Shown here: one piece after another, positions 34,707 through 47,172 of the stretch
Layout of the letters: each line of letters starts with the position of its first letter
Position numbering within the stretch: position 1 is the first letter of the stretch
Assembly (NCBI RefSeq): GCF_002994745.2
Contig: NC_037094.1
Span: 69,978,819-70,042,818 of the forward strand
Length of the DNA: 64,000 bases
Direction: 5' to 3'
Source: Rosa chinensis
Taxonomy: Eukaryota; Streptophyta; Magnoliopsida; Rosales; Rosaceae
Position numbers and translations under genes: made by a program
The notes under the pieces: model-generated
Told to the model about the DNA's origin: nothing
Databases searched by the model: none
The model's input: the letters and a program-made list of their open reading frames with translations, nothing else

Positions 34707-37700
34707 TCAAAGTCCTGCCCATTCAGAGGAAGTTTGACTTTGTTGCATAGGCTGGGATGACTTCTTATATGCACCCCTTGCAGCAGGATTTTGACTACTT
34801 TGAGTAGGAGGTTGCTGCACACTTTGTGAAGCTGAGGCACTTGTATTGACAGTAGAAGTACCACCAGCAGTTTCCTTCATCTTCTTCCAAGTCTTTCTTG
34901 ACCTTATGATTTGGTCCTTCAAGTTAGAACACCCCTTTGGAAAAGATGCTCTCTTGGGCTACCAAAAATCAAAGACAAAGAAACAGGACAATCACCAAAA
35001 ATGCCATTTCAATATCCGAAAATGCAGAAACAGGTAAAGCATTTTGGGAAGTGAAATTACAAGTTCAAGAACATAATCTCAAGTTCAATAAAGCACACAT
35101 ACATGCTGCAATTTAACATTCTACAAAGCATAATCAGTTCAACTTGTGTCATACCTTGTTGTTGGTTCTCTTCCTTTTGTTACTAGGATTTGCTCCATTA
35201 GATGAACCCTCTCCCTGTTGAAATTTACAAGAAACTGTTAGTGCACATACACAAAGTAAATGGAAGTTTGCTCCATAAAAAACCTCATTATTAAGGACTT
35301 ACAGTTGCTGCTGCCTTAGTTGCCTTTGTGATTGGACAACCTAACTTGTTTTGTCCTTGTTGGCCACATACTCTACAAGACATTTTTATACCAATCTTAG
35401 GCAACTTCCCTTCTTTAGGTGCAGGTGGGGCTGTGGTCTGATTCCTCTCTCCTGGTTCCTTCACCCTTTTCATCTTAGGCCGACCAGGTTGCTGCTTGAA
35501 AAGTGGAGGTGCAATGGGGTAATCAACAGGTTCCCAATCCTCTTGGCCAGCAATAGGGTAGATTATGGGGTTGTAGGCCTCCATATAGGTTGAGGGCATA
35601 AGATAGTCATGACAATATAATGCAACTTCCTGTTTCTTGAACCTTAATGCACAGACGGCATGAACACAGGGTATCCCACTCAGCTGCCACCTCTTACAGG
35701 TGCAAGTATGGAGGCCCAGATCTACAGCATGCTTGCTGCCATGCTCTCCACAGCCAGTGATCTGGAATATGAACTCCCCAGCTCTATGTGCTCTGTATTC
35801 AGTTGCTCTCTGACCAATCTTGTCAATGATCTTCTTGATTCTTGGTCCAACCAAATCCTTCCACCTTTCACAAGCTACTCTTCTATTTGATTGCCTCACC
35901 ATCATATCCATTCTAATCTTTTCTAACATTGTTAGGATAGGCTTATCTCTAGCTAGCAGAATGGCTGCATTGAAAGACTCGCAGAGGTTGTTGAGCAGTA
36001 GGTCACACCTAGACTCATCTTTGAAGTAAGCCCTAGACCATTTTGCTGGATTCTTGTCCTGAAACCAAGACCAAGCTCCCTCACTTAGCTCCCTCAGATC
36101 AGCCATATGCTTGTTGAACCACACCACAGTGCTTGATCTTGCTGCATTCCAAACCAATTGTTTTAGCCCCTCCCCCGGATGCTTGGCCTTGAAATTGTTA
36201 TACAGTGCCTAACACAGTGTCTGTGTTCAGCATTTGGAAACCAACCTGCATATGTACAAGTCCATATTAAACCAGCAACAAAGGGTAACACTTATAAATC
36301 CCAAAATCGGAAATCATATAAACAAAGTAAATTCCAAATTAAACAGGCATTACCTGCAATTGCATTTCCCAGCCCTTTTTGCTTTTCTGTGATGAATGTG
36401 TAGCTGCTATCCCTTTCTATCTTCATATCGCATTTCAGTAGGTAAAGAAACCAGGTCCATGTTTCTTGGTTCTTAGCCTCAGCAATGGCATATGCAATTG
36501 GGAACATCCCATTGTTTGCATCTATGCCAACTGCTGCCAATAGCTGTCCAGGATGGTGCCCTTTTATGTGACACCCATCCAAACCAATTATAGGCCTGCA
36601 ACCATTCATCCACCCATTCTTGCATGCTGCAAACCAAATTTACATCCTCTGAAATCTCCTTATGTCACCATCCATACAAGTCTTGATCTCCACAGTTGAA
36701 CCTGGATTACTTCTCAGTAATTCCTTCCTGCAAGCAGCAAGGTTGTTGTACTGATCTATGTAGTGGCCTTCATTCATTCTTTTTGCTTTTCTCTTTGCTC
36801 TTGTTATGGTTTGAACACCCACATCCAGCTTGTATTTCTTCTCTATATGATTATGGATCCCAGCCCTTGACCAGTTCTCATCCACCAACAGATCGGCTTG
36901 TACCTCTTGGGCTATTCTGTTGTAATTCAAGAAGTGGCTTGTTTCCACAGGAGAACAAGTATGCTTGTTGTTTAAGGACCTGATGATCAAGGTTGGACCT
37001 TCACCATTTGAAGTACTTGCATACAATCTGAATGGGCAGTCCCATTGGCAGTTGACCTCAATTTTATGCTTTGAATGCTTCTCAAACCACAAACCCAGTT
37101 GGTTTCTGATTGCACACTCCTTAACAGCCTCCTTAAGTTGCTCTGAGTTTGGGAAAGCTAACCCTAACCTGAATTTGGGATTTCTCAAATCCACAGACCT
37201 GATCCAAGGTCTGATCTTCACTCCCTTGTTAATCTTCTTTGGAAGTGAATTCCCATCCTCATCTTCCTCTGTTTCATTGCCCTCTATACTCTCAAGATCA
37301 TCAGAATCTCCATGGTCATCTGAACAGTAGCCTCCATACCCCATGTCATCAAATTCCTCAACAACCCTTGGCTGTGTGACATTTTCTTTAAAGTCTGCAT
37401 CATCAAACTCATCATGCTCCAAATCAGCCTCCTTAAGTTGCTCTGAGTTTGGGAAAGCTAACCCCAACCTGAATTTGGGATTTCTCAAATCCACAGACCT
37501 GATCCAAGGTCTGATCTTCACTCCCTTGTTAATCTTCTTTGGAAGTGAATTCCCATCCTCATCTTCCTCTGTTTCACTGCCCTCTATACTCTCAAGATCA
37601 TCAGAATCTCCATGGTCATCTGAACAGTAGCCTCCATACCCCATGTCATCAAATTCCTCAACAACCCTTGGCTGTGTGACATTTTCTTTAAAGTCTGCAT

Positions 37701-39571
37701 CATCAAACTCATCATGCTCCAAATCATAATCTGAATCAACATAGAAATCAGATCTTGAATCCGTCTCATCATCCTCAACTACCCTCTCCTCTGTTCTTGC
37801 ATTGTTGCTGCTCCCTTTCCTTCTTGTGTTATACCTTGGATCTTTTGGTTTCTTCCCCCTCTTGTCAACCTTTGCAGCCTGAACTGGTTTTTTCCCTTAT
37901 CAGATACAGCAGCCTCCTTGCTTTTCCCTTTCTTGCTTTGCTGTGACTGTTGTAATCTCTCCCTCAACTCTTCTGCCAATTTCTCCCTAACAGCAACAGC
38001 ATCCCTTGCCCTTTTCTCTGCAGCCTCTTGTTCTCTCTTCTCTGCCTCCTCCCTAGCCAATTGCTTGGCAGCCTCCCTTTCTCTCAATCTCTGAGCCTCC
38101 TCTTGTTCCTCAACAGTAGCTTGCCTTTCTCTTAACTCGGCTGCCTCTCTTTCAGCCTTCTCCCAAGCTTCTTTTTAAGCCTTCTCAGCAGCCTCTCTTT
38201 CTCTCCTTTCTATATCCTCAAGCTTCTTGTTTAAAGAAGCTGTGGCAGAGGCAGGCCAACTCCTTTTGGCACAATGCTTCACCCTTTTAGGTTTAGTAGT
38301 GGCCTTTCCGAAGTTACCCTTATGCCCCTCAGTTCCACCACTTTTCCTCATGTGTCCCTCCTACCCTATACTTGCTTGGGACACCAACACATCTAGCAGA
38401 ATATCAGAAAGACCTGCAAATGTGCTTTGACTTGGTCTAACCCCAACATTTACTCCACCTTCTTCTCTTCCCACATTTAAGCCCTCACCCACCCTTGTTT
38501 CACCCTCATTACCATCTGAACCACCCTCATCTTCAAGATCAATTATCTCGGGAACACTGGTCCCCACAGTAGCTCTAGAAGGTGATCTATTTAACTGGCT
38601 ACCAAGCAAGTTGGCTGCTTCAAACATTCTTTCTTTCTCTGCTACTGTGCACTTATTGAGTGGATTTTCCCAATCAGGATCATCGGGTTTCAGATCATCC
38701 AACTCAGCCTCTCTCTTTTGCCTAGGACCACCTCCAGTTATGTACACTGAAATCTGCCTTTTATTCAGAGGAATGAGCTTCACCATTTCTATAGTATTTG
38801 CATCATTCTTGATTGGAATAAACCCTTCATTGCTTGATGTCCGAGGTAGCTTGAAATGGTATGAGATGGGCTTCTCCCTGTACCCCAACGCATAGGTAAT
38901 ATTGTTCATCTCCACCCATGAAATTAACTCGGGATCTAGCCCATCTAAGTAGACCTTCCCCCCATCTTGTTAAACCTTGCCACCTTATACTTCTTTGTCC
39001 CATCCAATTGCTTGTCAAAATACCCACCATGAAAGATTTCCATGGTGTACAAATGCTCCGGAACTGCAAAAACAACAGAATATGAACCTATCCATCAATA
39101 ACAACCTCAATACGAGACAATAACATCCTAAGCTTTTAGGAACCCTCATTGATAATGTACAATACCTAATACGACTCGTATTCAAACTTTGCCCAAATCG
39201 ATTTTTTTGGATTGGGAATAGAACATTTAAAAACCCTAATTCGAAATTAAGCATCAATCACTAAGAACAAAACCATTATAAAACCCAGAATGCACAAATC
39301 CATTTCCATATTACTCTTTCTTTAATCAAGCAGCACTACCAAACCGATTTTTATATGTTTGTCGCTTTTGGCCTTGACAGATTCGATGAAACCCAGAATT
39401 TTTTTAACAACTCCTTTCGTTTTTATAAGTGTGACCATGCTTGTTTGTCAGCATCAAACTCATTTCCCCTAAACCCTAAACATCAGATAAGAATACAGGA
39501 TTGAGTAGAATCCAAAACTTACTTTCTGGGGGTGGTCCAGACTCCCGAAAGATCCTCCACATCTTCGCCAT
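34707..39571 (-). pseudogene. MuDR-type transposase, multi-exon, disrupted
   Basis: Model on minus: exon 1 39571-39523 (MAKMWRIFRESGPPPE), exon 2 39063-36354, exon 3 36245-35303, exon 4 35214-35155, exon 5 34958-34707 (ends SSEWAGL). Order of parts: N-terminal PB1-like region (HLYTMEIFHGGYFDKQLDGT), Glu/Arg-rich coiled coil (about 38240-37930), acidic region, Mutator DNA-binding domain (RNQLGLWFEKHSKHKIEVNC), MULE catalytic domain (RPIIGLDGCHIKGHHPGQLL), SWIM zinc finger (CTCKRWQLSGIPCVHAV), and a Cys-rich knuckle. Lesions: one-base losses near 38965, 37893 and 36213; stops at about 38361, 38177 and 36640. At the second catalytic position the usual Asp (SDRQKGL) reads TEKQKGL. It is inactive as it stands, unless several of the homopolymer shifts are assembly errors. 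Confidence 0.9.
37125..37724 (-). repeat. 300-bp in-frame tandem duplication in transposase
   Basis: 37125-37424 and 37425-37724 are near-identical direct repeats; I count two differences. Each encodes 100 residues spanning the acidic region and the start of the DNA-binding domain (from LEHDEFDDADFKENV to AFPNSEQLKEA). The frame is kept across the join. Confidence 0.95.
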
Positions 39572-40333
39572 CTCTCTACTATCGGAGATTCGGTTTCAGT
39601 CCGTGTTCTGCTCCGCTCAGACTCCCAGTCAGATTTTTGAATCTTTTGGAGATAAAAGGTGAAATTTTGGATGGATAAGAGTTTGGGTCTCACTTCGACA
39701 AGCTTTTTCGAAGAGAACTATGTGAGAATGGAGGGAAACTCGGGCTTTTGATCGTTTAGGGTTGCAATTTGGGAAAAAAGACGTGTTTGCCCTTTTTTTG
39801 GGGCCCACGTTCTTGCCACGTCACCCATCTAACAGATCCGTCAGCGAAATCTGACGGAAGTATCTCGTTGATAGCGAAATATGGGTTCAGGTATCACATT
39901 GATACCATTGAGAGTTGGGGTATCAAACTGGCCGGTGCACAATAGTTGAGGGACTGTTGGTGCATTTTTCCCTTTATTTTCCTTTCCAAACTGATATGGA
40001 ATGGAATAGGTTTTGGTATTTCTATATGGGTGTTTGGAACATTACTAGAAATTAAATTATAGAATTTATTTTTCATTCTTATGGTAATGTTTGGTAAGTC
40101 ATAAGAATGAAATATAAAATTGTAATCTTCAATAACACCCTTTTACTAATTAAAGTACAAATATGACATTGTTATAAAGTAGAGAGAAGATGGAGAAAAA
40201 ATAGTTGGGAGGAAGTAGAAGTGTTCTCATTTAGTTTTATTAGCCTCCTTTATATAGAGGTAGGGTTTACATCAAAGTACATAACTAATTAGTATTTACG
40301 TGAACAGCCACATAGATAATAATATTTACAACA

Positions 40334-43080
40334 CTCCTCCTTGGATGTCCACCAATGAATGATGATATTGGACACGCTTATTGTTGCCTCGTTAAAAACC
40401 TTGCCAGGTAACAAAAACTCAGTGGGACAAAAATAACCTTGGTCAAATGACAAAAAGAGCACAACTTGCATATGTCCTAGGTAGCATGCTTCTGGATGCT
40501 CCTCCTGATGAGAATCTCCCCTTGATTGTTATAAGCCTCATTTATGTATGCAATAAGCTACATGTACTATGTATAGTAGTTTGATGTGTCTATCACTGAA
40601 GTGAGACCATGTGTGCTTTGCATATAGGGGCTCATCACAAATTTTCATATCTACAAAGTTTAAGCAATGCCAACAAAGCTAGACGATTTTCAATAAGCCT
40701 TACCTTATATGATAAGGTTAGAAACAATCTCATATGTTCAAATTCATACACAAAGTAATAGTTAAACAATATAAAGAAATTGACACAAACTTTGTATAGT
40801 AAAACATTAAAAAATCATCATGGCATACCTAGCCTAGCCATACACATCAATATGTTTGTGTATTGATACGTCACATATATGCTCTTTAAGAGCTTTAAGT
40901 AATTCATAACTTTGCGAAAGTTAGAATACGTTGCAACATTATAATCATAGTTCAAATTCAATTTCGTATAGTACGCATTGAGGCAATTTAGGTCGTGTTA
41001 ACTAGAATGAAATGAGTACATATGTGCTAGCTTTAGACTCTTTGATTCCACGAGTGAGCTTCACGCTATTTCAACCTTTCATGGACTTGTATTTGAATCA
41101 CTCATGTATTTGAATCCCTTGAGGATTGATAAGTAATATATACGCTTATAATGACACTGCTTTTGAGATTTTACTTTTAGCAATGTGTCTTTAAGATCTT
41201 CATAATATACGATCACAATGTACCATAAATCTCTCGTCAATATAACAACTATGTGTAACACTGTACTTATAGAAAATTGTCATTCGTATAAGGAAAGATA
41301 TTCATAATCTCATGTCTCTATAAATAGACATTGTGTCATAGTGATTTATCTCCACTTTTGATAGATGCCCTTTTGTACCATGTAGGGTTAAAGGTCTAAG
41401 CAAGAATTCCATCACGTTTCAAATATTCAATTTCATTAGAATTGTTTCTTTCCAATTTGGCCAATAATATACCTTTTTCGATATTCATAATGAAACGTGG
41501 TATAGCATCAATACAGCCCTTAATGAATTTTGGTAGCTACTATATGTAAATTATCATCGATGATCATTAATCATAGATCCCACACATTCTTATATGCATA
41601 CATTAGCTATAGGAAGCTTATTGATATTGGGTACCCATGCCACTTCTGGGGCATATATTGTCACTTTTAGGACAATCATATCTCGTAGATGAATTACTTA
41701 GAGAATGTGGATCGTTTTACTTATAATCTTCTGTAGACCGTTATAGGGCTTGTATGATATTTCCTCTTTGGAAGATTAAAACTTTAGACCTGGTAGATAC
41801 ATTCCATGCAAATTCACGCCGTTATTTAAATGACAGTAGACTTTCATTCCCCCTAACGGCGGGAAGACTGTCTTATTATGACATTCCGCAAAAGATGCGT
41901 TCAAAGATCTATCACTTTCTTTGGAGTGAAGATGTTCATTGGCTGGTGGCGAACCCAAACTAAGTTTGAGGTCAAGAACAATAAGTTCATGAGTATTAAC
42001 CATTTTGATGTATATTTGTATCATCAAGACATCATTCTCTAATGGCGTACTTATAACCATTGTATGTGTAGCCATATTAGGAGCTTTAACATTGTTTAAT
42101 GACACTCTCTTTAGGAGAACCATGTCACTTGGATACATATGCATCCCACAAATCAAATGGGATCTAAATTGTTTGTGTTAATACGGTTAGTTTTAGGGAC
42201 TTTAATCCAAACAAATGCCTTTACATTTAGCATATAATTTTGTCACTATCTTTTATCAAATCATAGCTTAGATATTTCTCAAAATCATAATGAGACAGTG
42301 GATAAATATCTCACACCAATTCATGTCGTTCTTTAGGAACAATATTTCACCCCCTCATAGTAGGAGGATAGTTTCATTAAAGTGACAACTCGCAAATATG
42401 CAGTCAATAAACAATTTGCTTGTGCATATGGTTAGCAGTCATCAAAACTTGTAAGTGATTCCATGAAACATGGTCGACAAAGATGATGTAACCGATCAAG
42501 CCAAAATAGTGTATTTGGTTCAATGAACTTCTCGTTCATGACATTATATGCCTAAATTTGCTGTATAAATTTGACACAGTACATATTAGATAGCAAAAAA
42601 ATCTTCTCCAACCATATTGAAGGTACTTTGTGTGTCAATATTTCAAATTTGGTAATATGATGGTAGCTCATTCGAAGCCATAGATCAAGATCTACAACTT
42701 TTGGTATGCGTGTTACCTTAGCTTGAGTAAACATTAACTATGAAATACTGACAATTGGAATTGACCAAATTCATTTTGAACTGCTGGCTAAACTGATAGA
42801 CTCGAAATTTCGAGTTGAAGACTATAATTCATAATAATAAAGTAACTTTATCATGTGGAGAACCTCAAGTTCTGTGTCACATATAAATGACGTAGTCATA
42901 AAGAAGAGGGACTTCAGGCCCTCATATAATTAGAGATCCAAGAAAATTTGAGATTTCGATTTTTTTTTCATTTATAACAACCTCTTAAAAAACATCAGGT
43001 TCCTAGATAATCGGATTATGAAATATTTAGTTTCAATGGAAACTCAAGATGTTACAATAAATCTGAGGAATAACACAATA
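40334..43080 (-). other. Degenerate Copia interior
   Basis: AT-rich, stop-filled. Short stretches such as ACGGCGGGAAGACTGTCTTA near 41856 parallel the pol remnant of the young Copia (18270). No coherent protein can be read. Confidence 0.5.
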
Positions 43081-43082
43081 GT

Positions 43083-45946
43083 TATAACATCCCGTATCTT
43101 CACTTACCCGTTTACTAGTCATTTGGACGGTAAACGACAACTACTTTCACTTTTACCGTCGTTTCGATACTTTTAGTGGCTCTAAAATATGACTTTTTGT
43201 TCGGGTCAAAATTTGAGAAAATGTTCTTCATGAAAGTTGTAGAGAACGTTAAACCGAGCGCGTGCATATGTGGTTCGTAAAAATCGGAGTTCGCATGCGA
43301 AAGTTATACGCGAAAATGTGAAAGTTACTGTTCATGGTAAAAATTATATATATATGGAAAAATTACCGAGGTAGGTTTCCATTTCCGGAAACTCACCCCA
43401 GCTCTCTCTCTTCCCCGCGCTCTCCCCCTTCCTCTTCGGGCAACAGCTTCCTCACTGCAATTCGACGCCGTCCGGCCGTCCCCCGGTGTGTTCCAAGCCA
43501 CCACAAACTCGCCTCCTTCCCACCTTCACGCTGGTGCCCTTGATTTGCAACGATTTGGCCGAAAAAGCTCAAATCGACGTGAAGTTCCTTCCGGGTCCAA
43601 TTTCGATCCTTCAGGCGATTCCATCGTTTCCGACCACCTGCGACCGCCAAAGGTGGACAGCAGGGACTCCTCGAGCTGGTGAACGTTTTCCCCAACCCCT
43701 CTTGCTGCAATTTCCGGTGTAGAGGTTGAATCGAAGAGGGCATCTGAAAACCATTTCTGGGTTTTCTTCACTGGATTAATCCGGACGTTTAAAGGTAAAA
43801 TTGAGGGAAGTTGTAGTTGAGAATGTTGTTGGGTCTGTGGTTTTGCAGCTACTGTTGAATTCTGGTGGCCATCGGAGGTGGTGGCAGCCGGCGCGTGAGC
43901 CCCACGCGCCGCCACTGTGGGTGGCGCGTGGAGGCGTGTAGGACAGTGTTTTAATTCCGGTTTTTAGCCCATTAAATCCTATAAATTGTGTAGAGCTTGT
44001 ATGTGAAGTTTGGTGATTTTTGGAGAAACTTGGAATTAATTATGAATTTCTGAAGTTTAGGGTTTCGATTATTGAATTACGAGAATCCGACCGTCGGATA
44101 TCTCACGGTTCTGCCTTGGAACCTTTAAATTAACGAATTGGTATTAGTAGTATAATTTGGGCTAAATCCGAGGAGAATTGGGAGGTGAAATTATGAGGAA
44201 TTGGTTTTAGGAATTGTATTAAATTATTGAAGAATTATTCACGGAATATAATTGTGTACAGGACGACGTACCGAGCTATTGCTCGATGACGGAACATGAA
44301 TGCGTGATCGTCGGAATAGTACTGTGAGTGGACTTTTGTTTTAAATAGCGATGCATGCATTTATTTTCTTAAATAATGCTCTAGTGATTATTCATATTAC
44401 TTTTTGAGGAAATGAATTAATTTTCGGAAATTGATTCCGAATTATATCATGGATTTGCTTTCAATAATGAGCTTCAAAGGTTGGTTTTGTTTTATTATAT
44501 TATTTGATGAATTCCTTATTTCCAAGGTAAATTTCTGAAATTAAGCATATCCCTAATCACCGAGTTAAGCTCCTGGAAGATTTTAAGATGAGTTTCAATG
44601 GAGTTGGATATTCTCAATTGTTTATTGACTTTCAATTTTGGCATCGGGAATGCCTAATTAAGGATTTTGGATTTGGTTGGCTTTTTGGAGATTTTGAGAG
44701 ATTTTTGGAAATGGGATTTACCTATACTAATTTCCGGTTTTGGTTACGGATTTGAGAATATCTGGGCGTGTGGGACACGCCGTCGATTTATTTCCATTTC
44801 TCACTTATCCATTTTGAGATTGAGAGTAATCTTGGCGTGCGGGGTCACGTCGTTGAATACATGGTTTCTATCTCGTGAGAAATGTTGGGAAGCTACATGG
44901 ATTTACTGGTTTTCGATGATGTTTCCTCACCATACGCGGGTTATGTTGTTAGGTCTCCTCCTCACTGACTTTGTGTTTGTGAGTGGCAGTTGAGGTAGCT
45001 TGTTCTCCTCCTCACCTACTTTGTGTTGGTGAGTGGCAGTAGAGGTGATTTATTCTCCTCCTCACGTGGGTGGCAGTCGAGGTTATTTGGTCTCCTCCTC
45101 GCACAATCTATGTGTGAGTGGAAGTTGAGGTTATTAGTTCTCCTCCTCGCACAATCTATGTGTGAGTGGCAGTTGAGGGTAGGTAGAGCCTGGAGGCTCC
45201 ATTGCCCGCATGGTGATATCTCTTCCCCATATCCTATCATTTCTCGACTAGCGGGGCCTAGTCTGATTTCCGTGTAACCTGCGGGGCTGGTCTTATCCTG
45301 TTGAGTATCTGAGTTTCGATCTTTCCTCTCGGTCTAGTCGGTTTTTCTTGAGCGGAGCTTCTTGTGATTTGTTTTCTAAATCATTACATGCATCGAGGGT
45401 TTTTAAGGAAATAAATGTGGGAAAGTATAAAATCCACTTGGTTTAAAAATTGTTTATTTTTGTCCACTCACGCTAACGTATTTTATGTACTTTCTCCTGG
45501 GCCCTTCTGTTTCAAATGCCCAGTTTGCAGGCGAATTGGTTGAGGTCGGGCGTACACGGAGTTGAGGCATAGTCAACAGCATGGCTTCCGCATCTGTCGT
45601 TGAATTAGGTTTTCCTCTTATACCTTTCTGTTAGAATTGCTCTGATTTCCTATGAGATTTATGCATTTCGAGTTGAGATGTGTGTTTTGTGAATTGGAGA
45701 CTGATGTTGATTTAGGGAGCAAGGTGGCTCCAGGAGCATAAGGATGAATTGTTTGAGGAGTGTAAATGTTTTCTACAGGTTTGGGTTGCCCATTTTAGGG
45801 GAAGTTCCGCCAAATTTTTGGTAGAATTTCTTCTAAGGTGGGCCCCGCAGGGTCACTTTGGATTTCAGGGTGAAATCCGAGGCGGGTCCTGTCAATAGTG
45901 CTTTCAATTTTACTTATTGTAAGCAAAAGACATCAGGGATGTGTGA
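43083..45946. mobile_element. LTR-like element nested in the older Copia
   Basis: Starts TATAACATCCCGTATC and ends ACATCAGGGATGTGTGA, roughly inverted to each other (ACATCCC/GGGATGT). This is like the TGTAACATCCC..GGGATGTTACA ends of Gypsy LTRs. The interior shows typical LTR content (TTCGGGTCAAAATTTGAGAA, AAAGTTGTAGAGAACGTTAA). No clean target duplication is left. Probably a solo LTR of about 2.9 kb. Confidence 0.5.
44954..45178. repeat. Minisatellite, about 37-50 bp units
   Basis: Five units starting at 44954, 45004, 45054, 45091 and 45139 share TCTCCTCCTC..TGTGAGTGGCAGTTGAGG. Each unit can fold, because CTCAC and CCTC are followed by GTGAG and GAGG. Confidence 0.88.
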
Positions 45947-46679
45947 TGTGACGATCTCAATATTCTTATTAGTCAATGAAATTTAATTTGACTAGTACCA
46001 TTTTGAAAATGGCTTGATAAACCTCCGTGTCCATAGGTGACACACGCCCAAATTTTAATTTCCTCACATGTGTGGATGTTAGGGTAGTATTTGCATTGAC
46101 TCATGATTTCTCTCTTGCCATGATCCACTTCTGGTGGCATTTCATAGTGTAGCCATGTCAATCGGCTTTCTTGCTATACAATGAGACCATGATAGTGTGA
46201 GATTATATATCATTGGTAATAATATTATGTGCTCTACTGGAGCTAGTAATCTGAGATGATTAGCTTCACGATCATACCTTATAAGTGAGGGACTTGAGAT
46301 TGTCATCTAGTGAGAATGATCATTGAGGACTTCAAGTCCTCATGTAATTAAGGATCTAGAAACTGCAGGTTCCGATCTCTTTTAATTACAAAATTCGCAA
46401 CCATAATTTGAGTTCAATGAGTCACTTTCTCCAAACTTATGATGAGGAAAAAATTGATATTGACGCAATTAAATTAATGAAATGACATACCTATATTCAA
46501 AGGGTATACTCATACTCATTCATCATAAATCAATGGTTGAATATATGCTTACGTATACATTGGTGTCAATATAATTCCCTCAATACTTCAGGTTTGAGGT
46601 TGACCAAATTAAAGCTTTATGATAAATTTTCCATATCTCCACTCAAAACTTAAGGCTCGAGTCTGCACAATTAGAACTG

Positions 46680-46884
46680 TCTGGAGCGCGTTCTTTGTTA
46701 GTTGGTGCGTATTTGAATACAATTGTTTAGTAGAGACTCATGTTATTATTTCAAGATGTACTCTAGGTACCTATTGTAATCAGGGGTTTAGGCTCAATGT
46801 CCCCCTTGTATTCGACGGTTTCATTAATCAAGGCTTGAGGGCGGCCGCATCAGTCCTTTATTCAAAAAAAAAAAAAAAAAAAAA
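46680..46884 (+). repeat. 5'-truncated LINE tail with poly(A)
   Basis: A short segment (GGAGCGCGTTCTTTGTTAGT ... TTAATCAAGGCTTGAGGGCG) ends in a run of about 22 A (46864-46885). The size and tail fit a LINE 3' end inserted by target-primed reverse transcription. The target duplication is uncertain. Confidence 0.5.
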
Positions 46885-47172
46885 GAAGAACTCCAGGTTC
46901 TAATGTAGAGTGAACTTCTTCCACAGTTGTGCAAAAGTCTTATCAAACGACATACGAGAATTCAGTTGAAACTTCTGGTTCGAAGTGGATATAAAGTTAA
47001 ATAAACTGTGAATGAATTATATGTGTAATCGAAGCTTCAGGTTCGAATATTTTTTCTATGAACTGCAAGTTCTAAGATTTCTTAATTTGAACTTCGGGTT
47101 CAAATAAATTTGGTGCTCGAAACTTCAGGCTCGAGGTGACTAAAGTGAAGCTTCAAGTACACTTTTAACTAA

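Larger units (their letters stand above)
34147..39981 (-). mobile_element. MULE 4, full-length, transposase-bearing
   Basis: The element is 34156-39972 (5817 bp). Inverted repeats of about 200 bp begin GGGAAAAATGAACCAACAGT (left) and GGGAAAAATGCACCAACAGT (right, inverted), and remain about 95% alike by eye. The 9-bp duplication TTTATTTTC flanks it (34147-34155 and 39973-39981). It encodes a MuDR-type transposase on minus, now broken. Confidence 0.95.

Noticed and set aside
35351..37630. Several plus-strand frames across the MULE transposase
   Set aside because: Shadow frames of the minus-strand transposase exons; no domain.
43393..43915. Pro/Ser-rich overlapping frames near 43.4-43.9 kb
   Set aside because: Inside the nested LTR-like element; low-complexity composition and no homologue recognised.
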